64,000 nt of DNA from JAOTVV01 sp039591075. Its GTDB lineage: Bacteria > Gemmatimonadota > Gemmatimonadetes > Gemmatimonadales > GWC2-71-9. The translations under genes were made by a program, and so were the position numbers. The notes beneath the pieces were generated by a model. It searched no databases. It was not told where the DNA came from and saw only the letters and a list, made by a program, of their open reading frames with translations. Of the stretch, positions 16,327 to 25,537 are shown in pieces. Position 1 is the stretch's first letter, and each line of letters begins with the position of its first letter. The stretch is taken from NCBI GenBank assembly GCA_039591075.1, contig JBDHEI010000009.1, positions 1 through 64,000 of the forward strand, read 5' to 3'.

Positions 16327-16428
16327 AATGTTAGGTCCTCCAGAGGGGATTGGGGTCGGAACCATCATCCGTCGAGAGAAAGACGGGACCGACTCCGAAA
16401 AGGTAACGCGCGCCGTCCGTAGCGGAGG

Positions 16429-17787
16429 CTACCGCACGAGATGAAGGCGATCCTGACGCCGGAGCACCCAGCGAACTCGGCCCTCCGCATCGAGGGCCGC
16501 GTCTTCCTCCAGCATCATGCGGACCCGCTGTCCGCCCCATTCCGGCACCGGCGATGTGGCCTGTAGCTCGATCGAGTACCACGTCGAGGGCCTGACGCGG
16601 ACGTCTCCCCGCCCGGGCACTCCGTCCTGGCGGTCCCACAGCCCGATGAGCGGGCCGGCCCCGTGTCCGTGGTCGCCGATGGGGTGCGTGTAGACGGTGC
16701 CGTCGATGCCCGCCTCGCGCATCGCCGCCAACGAGGCGTGGAGGATCTCGTTCCCCGTGAGCCCGGGTCGCAACTCGGCCATCACGATGTCCTGCAGCCG
16801 ATTCGCCGTGGCCAGGGCGAGACGCAGCCCTTCCGGCGCATCCGTTTCTCCCTCGGCGAGCACGTAGCCCATATGCTGGGTATCGGTGTTGAGTCGGAGG
16901 GCCGTGAGCCCCACGTCGCAGTGCAGCACATCGCCGCGCTGGATCACGGGTGCCACCGAGTCACCCATCTCGACGCCGTGACGCTGGACATCGATCGTCG
17001 GGTGGAACCAGGTTCCGAGTCCGAGATCGTTGACACGTTGGCGGAACCACCAGACGACATCGTCGGTGGTCGTCACGCCGGGGGTGATCACCGCGCTCGA
17101 GAAGGCCCCGGCGATGAGTTCGTGGACCAGGGCCTGCATATCGCGATACGTCGAATCCATCGAGGGGACCCGCACGGCGAGATAGTCGAGCGCGAGTGTT
17201 TCGGCGCGTCGCACACGGCTCACGAGATCGGGGCCCAGGGCCTCACGGAGCTGCTCCCACTCCCCGGCCGAGAGCCCGTCAGCGAAGTTGTGTGCCTGGG
17301 AGATGTTGACGGCAATCGTGCGCGGGTTGCGTTCACGGACTGCGCGGGCCACGGCATCCCACTGATCCGGGCCCCAGAACTCGCGCTGACGTCCGTCGGG
17401 TGCCAGCTCGGTGGCGCGGACGGCCTGATAGACGCCGCCCTGCGAGCCGCCCCCGAGGGCGATCCGCTCGACCCCCCGGTCGGGGCCCCGATCGTGGAAG
17501 ATGTAGACGGTGCGGCGTCGTGCGGCGAAGGTGGTGGCCGCAACGAGGCCCCGAAACAGGGGGTCCTCGTTGTATTCACGCATGGCGATCAGCCACATCT
17601 CGACCCCGTGCTCCCGCATGAGCGCCGGCAGGACCACATCGAGACGCTCCTGCAACCACTGCTGTTGCAGCGCGGCTTGCTCGCGCAGCGTGCCGAACGG
17701 ACGGGTCGGTGCCGGATGCTGGGCCCGGAGCGTGGTGGGCTGAGCGACGAGCAGCAGGGCAATCAGGACTGTGAGCGTTCTCGTCAT
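16429..17787 (-). CDS. exported M24 family metallopeptidase (Xaa-Pro aminopeptidase-like)
   Basis: A 452-residue protein with an N-terminal signal peptide (LIALLLVAQPTTLRAQ). The C-terminal pita-bread domain has the expected metal ligands: two Asp in HCDVGLTALRLNTDTQ, His in HPIGDHGHGAGP, Glu in SIELQATS and Glu in MMLEED. The N-terminal half resembles the creatinase/prolidase-type extra domain. M24 enzymes remove N-terminal Met or residues before Pro; in this context a periplasmic aminopeptidase P-like activity is most likely. The ATG at 17787 is preceded by GAGG. It is divergent from the PLP decarboxylase gene across a 123-bp gap. Confidence 0.88.
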   Translation of the reverse strand: MTRTLTVLIALLLVAQPTTLRAQHPAPTRPFGTLREQAALQQQWLQERLDVVLPALMREHGVEMWLIAMREYNEDPLFRGLVAATTFAARRRTVYIFHDRGPDRGVERIALGGGSQGGVYQAVRATELAPDGRQREFWGPDQWDAVARAVRERNPRTIAVNISQAHNFADGLSAGEWEQLREALGPDLVSRVRRAETLALDYLAVRVPSMDSTYRDMQALVHELIAGAFSSAVITPGVTTTDDVVWWFRQRVNDLGLGTWFHPTIDVQRHGVEMGDSVAPVIQRGDVLHCDVGLTALRLNTDTQHMGYVLAEGETDAPEGLRLALATANRLQDIVMAELRPGLTGNEILHASLAAMREAGIDGTVYTHPIGDHGHGAGPLIGLWDRQDGVPGRGDVRVRPSTWYSIELQATSPVPEWGGQRVRMMLEEDAALDAEGRVRWVLRRQDRLHLVR

Positions 17788-17910
17788 AGGGGCGTCCTCG
17801 GTTCGATCTTCACAGCTTGGGGATGCGGGGGGAAAATAGATGAAGGTTCGGAGAACGGCCACGCGAGTGGACGTGCATACGACGAGCAACGCTCAGCGCG
17901 AGGGTGCCCA

Positions 17911-19341
17911 GTGACGCGTCCCACGCCTCCAGATCGCCAACTCGAAATGTCGGGTGCCGAGTTCACGGCCATGGTCGACGCCGCGATGGAGCGCATCGCG
18001 GCCCACGTCGATTCGTTGCCCGCGCAGCCGTCCCACCATCTGGAGGGCGCAGCCGCTCTCGCGCGCGCGCTCAAGGAGCCGCTTCCGGAACGCGGGAGCT
18101 CGCTGGACGAGTTGCTGCACACGCTGTTCGATCGCGCCCTGCCCACCAGCTTCAACACCGCCGGACCTGGCTACCTCGCCTACATCCCGGGCGGCGGGCT
18201 GCTGCACTCCGCCGTCGCCGACCTCATTGCCGGGGCCGTGAATCGGTACACTGGCGTGTGGCTCGCGGCCCCGGGGCTCGTCCAGCTCGAGACCAACGTG
18301 CTGCGGTGGCTCGCTGAGATTGTGGGCTTCCCGGCATCAGCCCTGGGCGTGCTCACCTCGGGTGGGTCGCTGGCGAACTTCTCCGCGGTGGTCACGGCCC
18401 GGGTGGATCGGCTACCCGAGAATTTCCTCGATGGCACGATGTACGTGTCCGATCAGGCGCACCATTCGGTGGTGAAAGCGGCTACCCTGGCCGGGTTCCC
18501 GCAGCGGAACGTGAGGATCGTTCCCTCCGACGAGCGGTTTCGGATGCGCCTGGATGCGCTTGGCGCGGCCATCGCCAAGGATCGGCGGGCCGGTTACCGG
18601 CCGTTCCTGGTGGTAGCGAGTGCGGGAACGACCAACACGGGCGCGGTGGACGATCTGCGAAGTCTGGCCGACATCGCCGCGGCAGAGCACCTCTGGTATC
18701 ACGTGGACGCCGCCTACGGCGGTTTCTTCGCACTCACCGAGCGCGGTCGACGCGTGCTCGCCGGTATGGAGCGTGCCGACTCGGTCACCCTCGATCCGCA
18801 CAAGGGTCTCTTCCTTCCCTACGGCACCGGGTCGCTCCTCGTGCGGGACGGACATCTGCTGCGACGCGCGCATGCTACCGAAGGCGCCTACTTGCCGGCG
18901 ATGCAGGACCGCACGGAGTTCGTGGACTTCTGTCAGGTGTCTCCCGAGCTGTCGCGTCCGTTTCGGGGACTCCGGCTGTGGCTGCCCCTCAAGCTCATGG
19001 GGATCGGCGCCTTCCGCGACGCCTTGGACGAGAAGTTGGATCTCGCCCAGCACGTGAGCCGGGAGCTCAACCGCATGAGTGGGATCGAGGTGATCGTCGA
19101 GCCCGAGCTATCGATCGTGGTATTCTGCGCGAGCGGTGATCGGCTCGATGCCGAGGGTACCAATGCCCTGAACCGGCGGATGCTCGACGCCGTGAACCGT
19201 CGCGGTCGTGTGTTCCTGACGGGTACCACGGTTGGCGGCCGCTTCCTCCTGCGGGTCTGTGTACTCTCGTTTCGCACCCATCGCGACCGAATTGAGCAGT
19301 GCCTGGAGGACATCCGAGCGGCGCTGACCGAGGTCCTGTGA
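17911..19341 (+). CDS. PLP-dependent group II decarboxylase (aromatic L-amino acid decarboxylase-like)
   Basis: A 476-residue cytoplasmic enzyme of the aromatic-amino-acid/glutamate decarboxylase family. Visible motifs are GVLTSGGSLANF near residue 150, DQAHHSVVKAA (His stacking on PLP), VVASAGTTNTGAVDDL, the Asp in YHVDAAYGGF and the Schiff-base Lys in TLDPHKGLFLPYG near residue 300. The GTG at 17911 follows GAGGG with a 6-base spacer; the open frame extends far upstream but that part is antisense to the M24 gene. Substrate (Tyr, Trp, Phe or another amino acid) cannot be named from sequence. The product would be the corresponding amine. Confidence 0.9.
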   Translation: MTRPTPPDRQLEMSGAEFTAMVDAAMERIAAHVDSLPAQPSHHLEGAAALARALKEPLPERGSSLDELLHTLFDRALPTSFNTAGPGYLAYIPGGGLLHSAVADLIAGAVNRYTGVWLAAPGLVQLETNVLRWLAEIVGFPASALGVLTSGGSLANFSAVVTARVDRLPENFLDGTMYVSDQAHHSVVKAATLAGFPQRNVRIVPSDERFRMRLDALGAAIAKDRRAGYRPFLVVASAGTTNTGAVDDLRSLADIAAAEHLWYHVDAAYGGFFALTERGRRVLAGMERADSVTLDPHKGLFLPYGTGSLLVRDGHLLRRAHATEGAYLPAMQDRTEFVDFCQVSPELSRPFRGLRLWLPLKLMGIGAFRDALDEKLDLAQHVSRELNRMSGIEVIVEPELSIVVFCASGDRLDAEGTNALNRRMLDAVNRRGRVFLTGTTVGGRFLLRVCVLSFRTHRDRIEQCLEDIRAALTEVL

Positions 19342-19538
19342 CGTGCGCGGCCGAGACTCGGCGCAGATCTGACAGCCGGTCTGCAGCTTTGGCAATCGTC
19401 GGCGCCGGCACCGCTCCCTAGGTCCGTCTATCTGGCGCATTTCGCTGGCATCGAGGTTGCCCTCCAGAGACGCGGCGGTCGCCAAGCGGTTTCGGCGGCC
19501 GGACAAGAGCGATGAACGTTTCAATGGAGGATTGCACC

Positions 19539-20012
19539 ATGCTGTACCCGACGATTTGGCGCCGTCAGGCCCCCAGCCTGTGGGACGACATTTTCAACAT
19601 CCGGAACGAGTTCGATCGGCTCCTGGGCCAGACCGAGACGCAGGTCGGCAGCGCCTGGGTCCCCGTGGTCGACGTGCGGGAGACCACGGACGAGTTGGTG
19701 CTGCAGGCGGAGCTGCCGGGCCTCACGAGCAATGACGTGGACGTGAGCGTCGAGAACGGCGTGCTCGCGATCACCGGTGAGAAGAAGCAGGAGGTCCAGG
19801 AGGGGAAAGAGGAATCCGAGTATCATCTGATCGAGCGGCGCTACGGACGGTTCGAGCGCCGGTTCACGCGGCCGCGGTCGGTAGACGCCGAGAGGGTCCG
19901 GGCGGAGTTCTCCCATGGGGTGCTCCAGGTCACCTTGCCCAAGGTTGAAGCGGCCAAGCCGCGCAAGATCGAGGTGAAGGTCGGCGAGAACGCTCGGCTC
20001 GGCAGCAAGTAG
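19539..20012 (+). CDS. Hsp20/alpha-crystallin family small heat-shock protein
   Basis: A 157-residue holdase chaperone that binds unfolding proteins in the cytoplasm. The alpha-crystallin domain covers about residues 45-140: WVPVVDVRETTDELVLQAEL, then NGVLAITGEK, then RRYGRFERRFTRP and the closing strand FSHGVLQVTLPK. A short tail PRKIEVK carries the I-x-V oligomerisation motif. The ATG at 19539 is set by a strong GGAGG 8 bases upstream. A possible base-pairing partner for that Shine-Dalgarno lies at 19461-19466. The gene is single and ends at a strong terminator. Confidence 0.93.
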   Translation: MLYPTIWRRQAPSLWDDIFNIRNEFDRLLGQTETQVGSAWVPVVDVRETTDELVLQAELPGLTSNDVDVSVENGVLAITGEKKQEVQEGKEESEYHLIERRYGRFERRFTRPRSVDAERVRAEFSHGVLQVTLPKVEAAKPRKIEVKVGENARLGSK

Positions 20013-20035
20013 TCCGAACGGATCGGACGACATGG

Positions 20036-20068
20036 GGAGCCCGGCTGGTGCCGGGCTCCTTTCGTTTT
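20036..20068 (+). terminator. rho-independent terminator of the Hsp20 gene
   Basis: GGAGCCCGGC (20036-20045), a 4-base loop and GCCGGGCTCC (20050-20059) form a perfect 10-bp stem directly followed by TTTCGTTTT. It is the clearest intrinsic terminator in the window. Confidence 0.9.
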
Positions 20069-20103
20069 GCGGCTGTGGAAGGCCCACAGCGAGGGGTTGC
20101 GGC

Positions 20104-21054
20104 TCAGCGCGAACGGTCGATGAGCCGCTCCTTCGCTTCCCGATACCCCTCGAGGATCGCCTCGCCGGCGCGGTGGAACTCCATCGAGCGGATGTGGCCA
20201 ACCTTCGGCTGAATCAGCAGGTCCGGTGGGTCCGCGTCGAGCCTGGTTGTGGTGATGAAGGTCTCCATGATGTTGATCGAGGTCGTCATCACGTCGAAGA
20301 TGCTCGGCAGCTGCTCCCGGCTCCGCCACCGCTTGATCTGGGCCAAGGCGGGACCTCCCACGCGTGCCATTCGCGTGTGCAAGGCGCGGGAAATCCTGCT
20401 CTTGATCTCGGTGACCGGTGCGTCTCGCACCGGCGGTTCGAGGGCGGTGGCGCGTCCTCGGGACGCTCTCTCGCCTACGACGCCGCGGTTCAGGTCCACC
20501 GCGATGACGAAATCGGCTCCCATATCCCGCAGCACGTTTACCGGAACCGGGTTGACGAGCCCCCCGTCCACCAGGATCCTGTCGTTCCATCGGACCGGCG
20601 TCAGGATACCGGGAATGGAGAAGCTGGCTCTCACCGCTTCAACGATGTCGCCGTCCCGAATGGCGACTTCCTCGCCCGTTTCAAGGTCCGTGGCGACGGC
20701 ACAGTACGGGATCGGGAGCTGCTCGATCCGGGTTTCCTTTACGTAGTTGCGGATGAAGGCCGAGAGCTTTGTCCCGTCGATGAGCCCGGACTTCGGCAGG
20801 ACGGCGTCGTAGAAGGACGCGACCTGCCTCCAGTCGAGTTCGAGTGCGACGTCCTCCAGCGCATCGAGGTCTCCGGAGGCGAACACGGCACCCACGGCGG
20901 CTCCGATGCTGGTGCCTGCCAAGTAATCCACGGGGAGGCCAGCTTCGGCCAGGGCGCGGATCACGCCGATATGCGCCCAGCCGCGCGCGGAGCCGCTGCC
21001 AAGCGCGAGCCCGACAGATCCCTGTACTCGACGCGTCGTTCTCGGCGATGCCAT
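20104..21054 (-). CDS. patatin-like phospholipase (RssA/YchK type)
   Basis: A 316-residue serine lipase of the patatin family. The oxyanion-hole motif GSGSARGWAHIGV is near residue 18, the nucleophile Ser is in AGTSIGA near residue 48, and the catalytic Asp is in LVDGGLVNPVP near residue 165; this is the usual Ser-Asp dyad. No signal peptide is present. A C-terminal region of about 100 residues with arginine-rich helices follows the catalytic core. It lies between the Hsp20 terminator and the tRNA-Asn, apparently as a single gene. The natural lipid substrate is unknown. Confidence 0.9.
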   Translation of the reverse strand: MASPRTTRRVQGSVGLALGSGSARGWAHIGVIRALAEAGLPVDYLAGTSIGAAVGAVFASGDLDALEDVALELDWRQVASFYDAVLPKSGLIDGTKLSAFIRNYVKETRIEQLPIPYCAVATDLETGEEVAIRDGDIVEAVRASFSIPGILTPVRWNDRILVDGGLVNPVPVNVLRDMGADFVIAVDLNRGVVGERASRGRATALEPPVRDAPVTEIKSRISRALHTRMARVGGPALAQIKRWRSREQLPSIFDVMTTSINIMETFITTTRLDADPPDLLIQPKVGHIRSMEFHRAGEAILEGYREAKERLIDRSR

Positions 21055-21082
21055 GAGTACTTTTCCTGTGATCTCGGTCAGC

Positions 21083-21141
21083 GGTCAGCGTGGGTTACCG
21101 AAAAACAAAATGGGTCAGCCTGTTCCGCTAACCCGTTGACC
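21083..21141. repeat. imperfect inverted repeat with tandem GGTCAGC units
   Basis: GGTCAGC occurs at 21076, 21083 and 21113. The stretch GGTCAGCGTGGGTTA (21083-21097) can fold with TAACCCGTTGACC (21129-21141) over a 31-base loop containing an A-rich run. It occupies the 270-bp gap between the patatin gene and tRNA-Asn, upstream of the patatin start; no gene or clear promoter is seen in the rest of that gap. Confidence 0.4.
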
Positions 21142-21324
21142 ATTGCTCGGTTCCGGATGGCGATGTGTGGCATGTCTCCGGCCGGCCACTGCAGTTGTTC
21201 GTCGCGGCCGCCCAGAACGGGCCGGCGCAGCGGGAGTTTCGGCCCCACATCCCAAGCGGGCCAACCGGTGGGGCTGGACGGTGTTCCTGCTTCCCATCGG
21301 GGGCAGGAGGGCGTGAGGGAGAAG

Positions 21325-21397
21325 CTCCGGAGGAGGGACTCGAACCCCCGACCCGGCGGTTAACAGCCGCCTGCTCTACCAGCTGAGCTACTCCGGA
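21325..21397 (-). tRNA. tRNA-Asn (anticodon GTT)
   Basis: On the minus strand a 73-base cloverleaf is readable: acceptor arm TCCGGAG paired with CTCCGGA, D-loop GCTCAGCTGGTAGAGC, anticodon arm GGCGG-CTGTTAA-CCGCC with anticodon GTT, and the T-arm GGGGG-TTCGAGT-CCCTC (with one mismatch-tolerant pair). The discriminator base is G and CCA is not encoded. Confidence 0.95.
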
Positions 21398-21486
21398 ATG
21401 CGCGGGGGGGGTGAAACCGCCGCGACGCCGTCAGTCTAACCGTGCCCGGGACACCACGCAAGCGAGTCCAGAGGGCCGTGGAAACG

Positions 21487-24288
21487 TCAGGTCACGAGCG
21501 ACGGTGTGGCGCCAAGGGCATCGCGTAGGTAGTGGCCGGTGGCGGTTTCGGTGCCCGCGACTTCTTCGGGCGTCCCGGCGGCAATGATGCGCCCCCCAGC
21601 CTCGCCGCCCTCGGGACCGAGATCGATCACCCAGTCCGCGCGCTTGACCACATCCATGTGGTGCTCGATGACGACCACTGTGTGGCCGGCGTCGACCAAC
21701 CGATCGAGCACTTTGATGAGGGTGCGCACGTCGTCGAGGTGGAGACCGGTCGTGGGCTCGTCGAGGATGTACAGACGACGCTCTCGTTTGCGACCGAGCG
21801 TGGCCAGCTGGCGGGCAATCTTGAGCCGTTGCGCCTCGCCGCCGGAGAGCGTCGTTGCCGGCTGTCCCAGTCTCAAGTAGCCGAGGCCGACCTGCTGGAG
21901 GTGCCACAGCGCCTTTCCCAGGCGCTCCTGGTGGCGGAAGCGTGTCATGGCCTCGTCGACCGTCAGGTTCAGCACGTCGTGGATCGACAGGCTCTTGATG
22001 CGGACGTCCAGGACTTCGGGCTCGAACCGCGTCCCTTCACACGCCTCGCACGGGACGAAGACATCGGCGAGGAACACCATCTCGACCTGAACATGGCCCG
22101 CGCCTTCGCACAGGCAGCAGCGCCCGCCTTTCGGGGCGTTGAAGCTGAACGTGGTGGCAGTGTAGCCTCGGGCTTGGGCCAGCGGCTGCGCCGCGAAGAC
22201 GTCGCGGATCTCGTCGAAGGCCCGCACGTAGGTAATCGGGTTGGATCGCGGTGTCCGCCCGATCGGTGACTGGTCGATCATGACCACGTCGCCCAAACTC
22301 TCCCACCCGGACAGCTCGTCTACAGCACCCACCGGTTCGCCCAGGTGCTCCTTGGCTCCGTGCGATCCTCGGAGCCGCGCCGACAGTTGCCGGTACAGCA
22401 CGTCGTGCACGAGCGTGGACTTGCCCGATCCGGACACGCCGGTCACTACCGTGAGGACCCCGAGGGGGACCACGACATCGACGCCGGCGAGGTTGTGGCA
22501 TCGCGCCCCGCGAATCGCGAGGTGTCGGGAGGAAGGTCGGCGGGCGCTCGGAATGGAGATGGAGCGCTCCCCGCTGAGGTACTGGCCTGTGAGGGTACGG
22601 TGATCGCTGGCTCCCTCCACCGGTCCCGCGTACACCAGCTCGCCCCCCCGTTCACCGCTGCCGGGACCCAGCTCGATCATGTGATCCGCCGCGCGGATTG
22701 TGGCGGGATCGTGCTCCACGATCACCACTGTGTTGCCCTCGTCTCGCAGGCGGTGAAGCAGCGAGAGGAGACGATGGATGTCGCGCGGGTGGAGACCGAT
22801 CGAGGGCTCGTCGAGCACATACATGGTGTCGACGAGGCGCGATCCCAGCGCGTTGGCCAGCGAGATCCGCTGCGCCTCGCCCCCCGACAGTGTCCGTGTT
22901 TGGCGGTCGAGCGAGAGGTACCCGAGGCCCACGTCGCTAAGGAAGTGGACCCGATCGTGGAGCTCACGGAGGATCGTGGCGGCCACCGCCTCCTCATACG
23001 GGGTGGACTCGAGGGTATCGAGCCAGGTGGCGAGACCATCGGAGGTGAGGCGTGCGATTTCCCCAATCGAGACCCCGGCGATCCGCACGGCGAGGGCCTC
23101 GGGGCGGAGTCTCGCGCCGTGGCAGTCCGGGCACCGCTTTGCGAGTTGGTACTGACGGAGGAACACGCGGATGTACTGCTTGTAGCGCTTCCGCTCGAGG
23201 CCGCGGAGGAACGGGAAGACGCCCTGAAAGCGACCGGTCGCGTTGTGCAGCAGAAACCGCCGGTCGGTCTTCGTGAGCGAGCTCCAGGGCGCGCCGTAGT
23301 CGATCTCGCGGGACTCGGCCGTCTGTTTGAGCAGGCGCCGGCGTCGGGTGTATCGCGGCTTGGTCCACGGATCGAGCGCGCCATCCTCGAGCGAGCGTTC
23401 GGGGTCGGGCACGATGAGCGACTCGTCGTACTCGAGGACGGCACCGAAGCCGTTGCATCCGGGGCAAGCGCCACGCGGGTTGTTGAACGAAAACAGCCCA
23501 GGGGAGAGCGGCACGGTCGGGGTATCGCAGGCCACGCATCGGGGGTGCTGCGAGAAGCGCAAGAGTGTGGCGCTGCCATGCACTTCGGCGCGCCCCTCCC
23601 CTTCCGCAAAGGCGATCGCGATCGAGTCGGCCAGGCGCCCGCGACCGGTCGACGTCACCGCGATACGGTCCACGACCACGAGACAGGGCATGTGATCCAG
23701 CCGCACGTCATCGGGCAGCGTTTCGAGTTGGTACACGTGGTCCTCTACCATGACACGGACGAAGCCCATGGCACGGAGGTTCTCGAGCACGAGGTCATGA
23801 CTGGGTCGGCCGGTGATCGGCAGCGGGAAACAGATGAGCACACGATCGTCCGGGAGACGCTCGAGCAGCCGACTCGCAGCGGTGGAGGGCGAATCGACCG
23901 TGACGGGCTCGCCGCAGACATGGCACATCTGGCGGCCGATGCGGGCCCACAGCAGGCGGAGATAGTCGGCGATCTCGGTTGCCGTCCCGACGGTAGATCG
24001 ACTGGACGTCGTAGGGTTCTTCTGCTCGATTGCCACGGCCGGCGCAACCCCGTCGATCCGGTCCACCACCGGCTTGGGCATCCGGTCGAGGAACTGCTTG
24101 GCATAGGTGGATAGGGACTCGATATACCGCCGCTGTCCTTCGGCATAGAGGGTGTCGAACGCCAGCGAGCTCTTTCCCGATCCCGACGGGCCCGTGATGA
24201 CCGTCAGCGCTTTGTGGGGAATCTCCAGCGAAATCCCCTTCAGGTTGTGCTGGTGCGCTCCCTGAATGACGATCCGATCGGCGGGCAT
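21487..24288 (-). CDS. uvrA: excinuclease ABC subunit A (UvrA)
   Basis: A 933-residue DNA damage-recognition ATPase that loads UvrB in nucleotide excision repair. Two ABC modules are complete: Walker A GPSGSGKSS near residue 32 and GVSGSGKST near residue 625, signatures LSGGEAQR in both halves, and zinc-finger cysteines (CPGCNGFGAV and CCLCEGAGHV with matching pairs). The start at 24288 (MPADRIVIQGAHQHNLKGI) matches family N-termini; 75 additional in-frame upstream codons overlap the divergent gene's promoter region and lack similarity. It is transcribed alone, divergent from the LPG-synthase-like gene. Confidence 0.97.
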   Translation of the reverse strand: MPADRIVIQGAHQHNLKGISLEIPHKALTVITGPSGSGKSSLAFDTLYAEGQRRYIESLSTYAKQFLDRMPKPVVDRIDGVAPAVAIEQKNPTTSSRSTVGTATEIADYLRLLWARIGRQMCHVCGEPVTVDSPSTAASRLLERLPDDRVLICFPLPITGRPSHDLVLENLRAMGFVRVMVEDHVYQLETLPDDVRLDHMPCLVVVDRIAVTSTGRGRLADSIAIAFAEGEGRAEVHGSATLLRFSQHPRCVACDTPTVPLSPGLFSFNNPRGACPGCNGFGAVLEYDESLIVPDPERSLEDGALDPWTKPRYTRRRRLLKQTAESREIDYGAPWSSLTKTDRRFLLHNATGRFQGVFPFLRGLERKRYKQYIRVFLRQYQLAKRCPDCHGARLRPEALAVRIAGVSIGEIARLTSDGLATWLDTLESTPYEEAVAATILRELHDRVHFLSDVGLGYLSLDRQTRTLSGGEAQRISLANALGSRLVDTMYVLDEPSIGLHPRDIHRLLSLLHRLRDEGNTVVIVEHDPATIRAADHMIELGPGSGERGGELVYAGPVEGASDHRTLTGQYLSGERSISIPSARRPSSRHLAIRGARCHNLAGVDVVVPLGVLTVVTGVSGSGKSTLVHDVLYRQLSARLRGSHGAKEHLGEPVGAVDELSGWESLGDVVMIDQSPIGRTPRSNPITYVRAFDEIRDVFAAQPLAQARGYTATTFSFNAPKGGRCCLCEGAGHVQVEMVFLADVFVPCEACEGTRFEPEVLDVRIKSLSIHDVLNLTVDEAMTRFRHQERLGKALWHLQQVGLGYLRLGQPATTLSGGEAQRLKIARQLATLGRKRERRLYILDEPTTGLHLDDVRTLIKVLDRLVDAGHTVVVIEHHMDVVKRADWVIDLGPEGGEAGGRIIAAGTPEEVAGTETATGHYLRDALGATPSLVT

Positions 24289-24375
24289 GGCTCGAAGCTT
24301 AGTCGGATCCCGCGGCCCGCTACAAGCGCTGGCGTTGACGACCGGTGACGGCAGACGGTAGCTTGGCTCCTTGCC

Positions 24376-25497
24376 ATGGTGAATCGCCTCGCCCCACAGC
24401 TGCTGCGTCGCGGCGTCGAGATCTTCGCGCTGATCTCGGTGATCGTGTTCGCGGCATTGCTCTTCTACGGGAACAACCTCGAGCTGTTCCTCCGCGCGAT
24501 GGTCACCCTCCACTGGGAATGGCTCCTGGTCGGGTTGGGGCTCGCCTCACTGGACTGGTTCGGCGGTGGTCTGCGGGTCTATGTGCTGGCGCGGCACGTG
24601 CATCCAGAAACGTCCTTCAAAGGAGCGGTGCTGTCGGCGGGACTCAACTTCTGGGGGACGCTGGTCACGCCGACCCAGGCGGGCGGTGGGCCACTTGGGG
24701 TCTATGTGCTGCACCGGTACGGCACGCCGATCCCGGTGGCGATGGTAGCGCTGTTCATGTCCTTTGTCGCAACGATCCTCTTTTTCACCGTCGCCGGTCC
24801 GCTCGCCGTGTTCTTTGGCGCCGGCCGATCCCTCGAGCAGCACGGTATCCTCGGCGACGCCGTGTCGCTCAACGATCTCTTTCGGCTGAGCCTTGGTGGG
24901 TTCATGGCGATGGGTGCCGCGATGCTCCTCGTGATGATCTTCCCAGGCACTGCACGCCGAATTGCGCAGTGGATCGTGAGTCTGTTCGAGCGCAGGGGCC
25001 ACCCGAAACTCGCAGGATGGGCGACGACGATCAACGAGGGGATCGATCACGCCCATGAGGCGATGGTGGCGTTCTATCGCGGAAAGGGGTGGCTGTGGCT
25101 CGGCGCGGCGATCGTGCTCACCGGTGCCGCGATGGCCAACAAGTTGCTTTCCGGCTACGTCGTGCTCCGCGCCCTCGGGATCCACGCCCCACTCGTGGAT
25201 GTGTTGCTGTTGCAGACGCTGATCGTGTTTCTGCTGTATTTCGCGCCCACCCCGGGGGGGTCCGGCCTCGCGGAGGTGCTGTCGGCTGCCGTGATGTCGA
25301 TCTATGTGCCGCGCGAGCTGACGCCATCGTACGTCTTGCTGTGGAGGATCTTCGTAGCCTACCTGACCGTGATCGTGGGGTCCGTGGTGTTCTGGCGATG
25401 GCTCAAGCTGTGGGAACAACAGGCTAGTGGTGGCGACGGCGGGGGCAAAGGCCCGGCCGACGCGGTTTCGGTTGCACCACCCTCCGTGGACCACTAG
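24376..25497 (+). CDS. lysylphosphatidylglycerol synthase transmembrane-domain (UPF0104) family protein
   Basis: A 373-residue polytopic inner-membrane protein with about eight hydrophobic segments and the family blocks SLDWFGGGLRVYVLAR, LNFWGTLVTPTQAGGGPLGVY and YFAPTPGGSGLAE. It corresponds to the flippase/transmembrane half of MprF-like proteins without the cytosolic aminoacyl-transferase domain, so it is a putative lipid or glycolipid translocase of unknown substrate. It is separated from the triple-FHA gene by about 40 bases, so the two may be co-transcribed. Confidence 0.85.
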   Translation: MVNRLAPQLLRRGVEIFALISVIVFAALLFYGNNLELFLRAMVTLHWEWLLVGLGLASLDWFGGGLRVYVLARHVHPETSFKGAVLSAGLNFWGTLVTPTQAGGGPLGVYVLHRYGTPIPVAMVALFMSFVATILFFTVAGPLAVFFGAGRSLEQHGILGDAVSLNDLFRLSLGGFMAMGAAMLLVMIFPGTARRIAQWIVSLFERRGHPKLAGWATTINEGIDHAHEAMVAFYRGKGWLWLGAAIVLTGAAMANKLLSGYVVLRALGIHAPLVDVLLLQTLIVFLLYFAPTPGGSGLAEVLSAAVMSIYVPRELTPSYVLLWRIFVAYLTVIVGSVVFWRWLKLWEQQASGGDGGGKGPADAVSVAPPSVDH

Positions 25498-25537
25498 CTT
25501 TTCACAATTCCTCCCGAATAGTGAAGGATTGCAGGCG

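Noticed and set aside
16663..17910. A 416-codon N-terminal extension of the PLP decarboxylase
   Set aside because: That stretch is antisense to the M24 peptidase gene; the GTG at 17911 with GAGGG gives a normal family length.
20032..21363. A 443-codon open frame antisense to the patatin gene and running into the tRNA
   Set aside because: It begins inside the Hsp20 terminator hairpin, crosses tRNA-Asn and shows no domain.
22345..24114. A 589-codon open frame antisense to uvrA
   Set aside because: It lies fully inside a clearly real gene on the opposite strand, has no family motif and is explained by high GC lowering stop frequency in the antisense frame.
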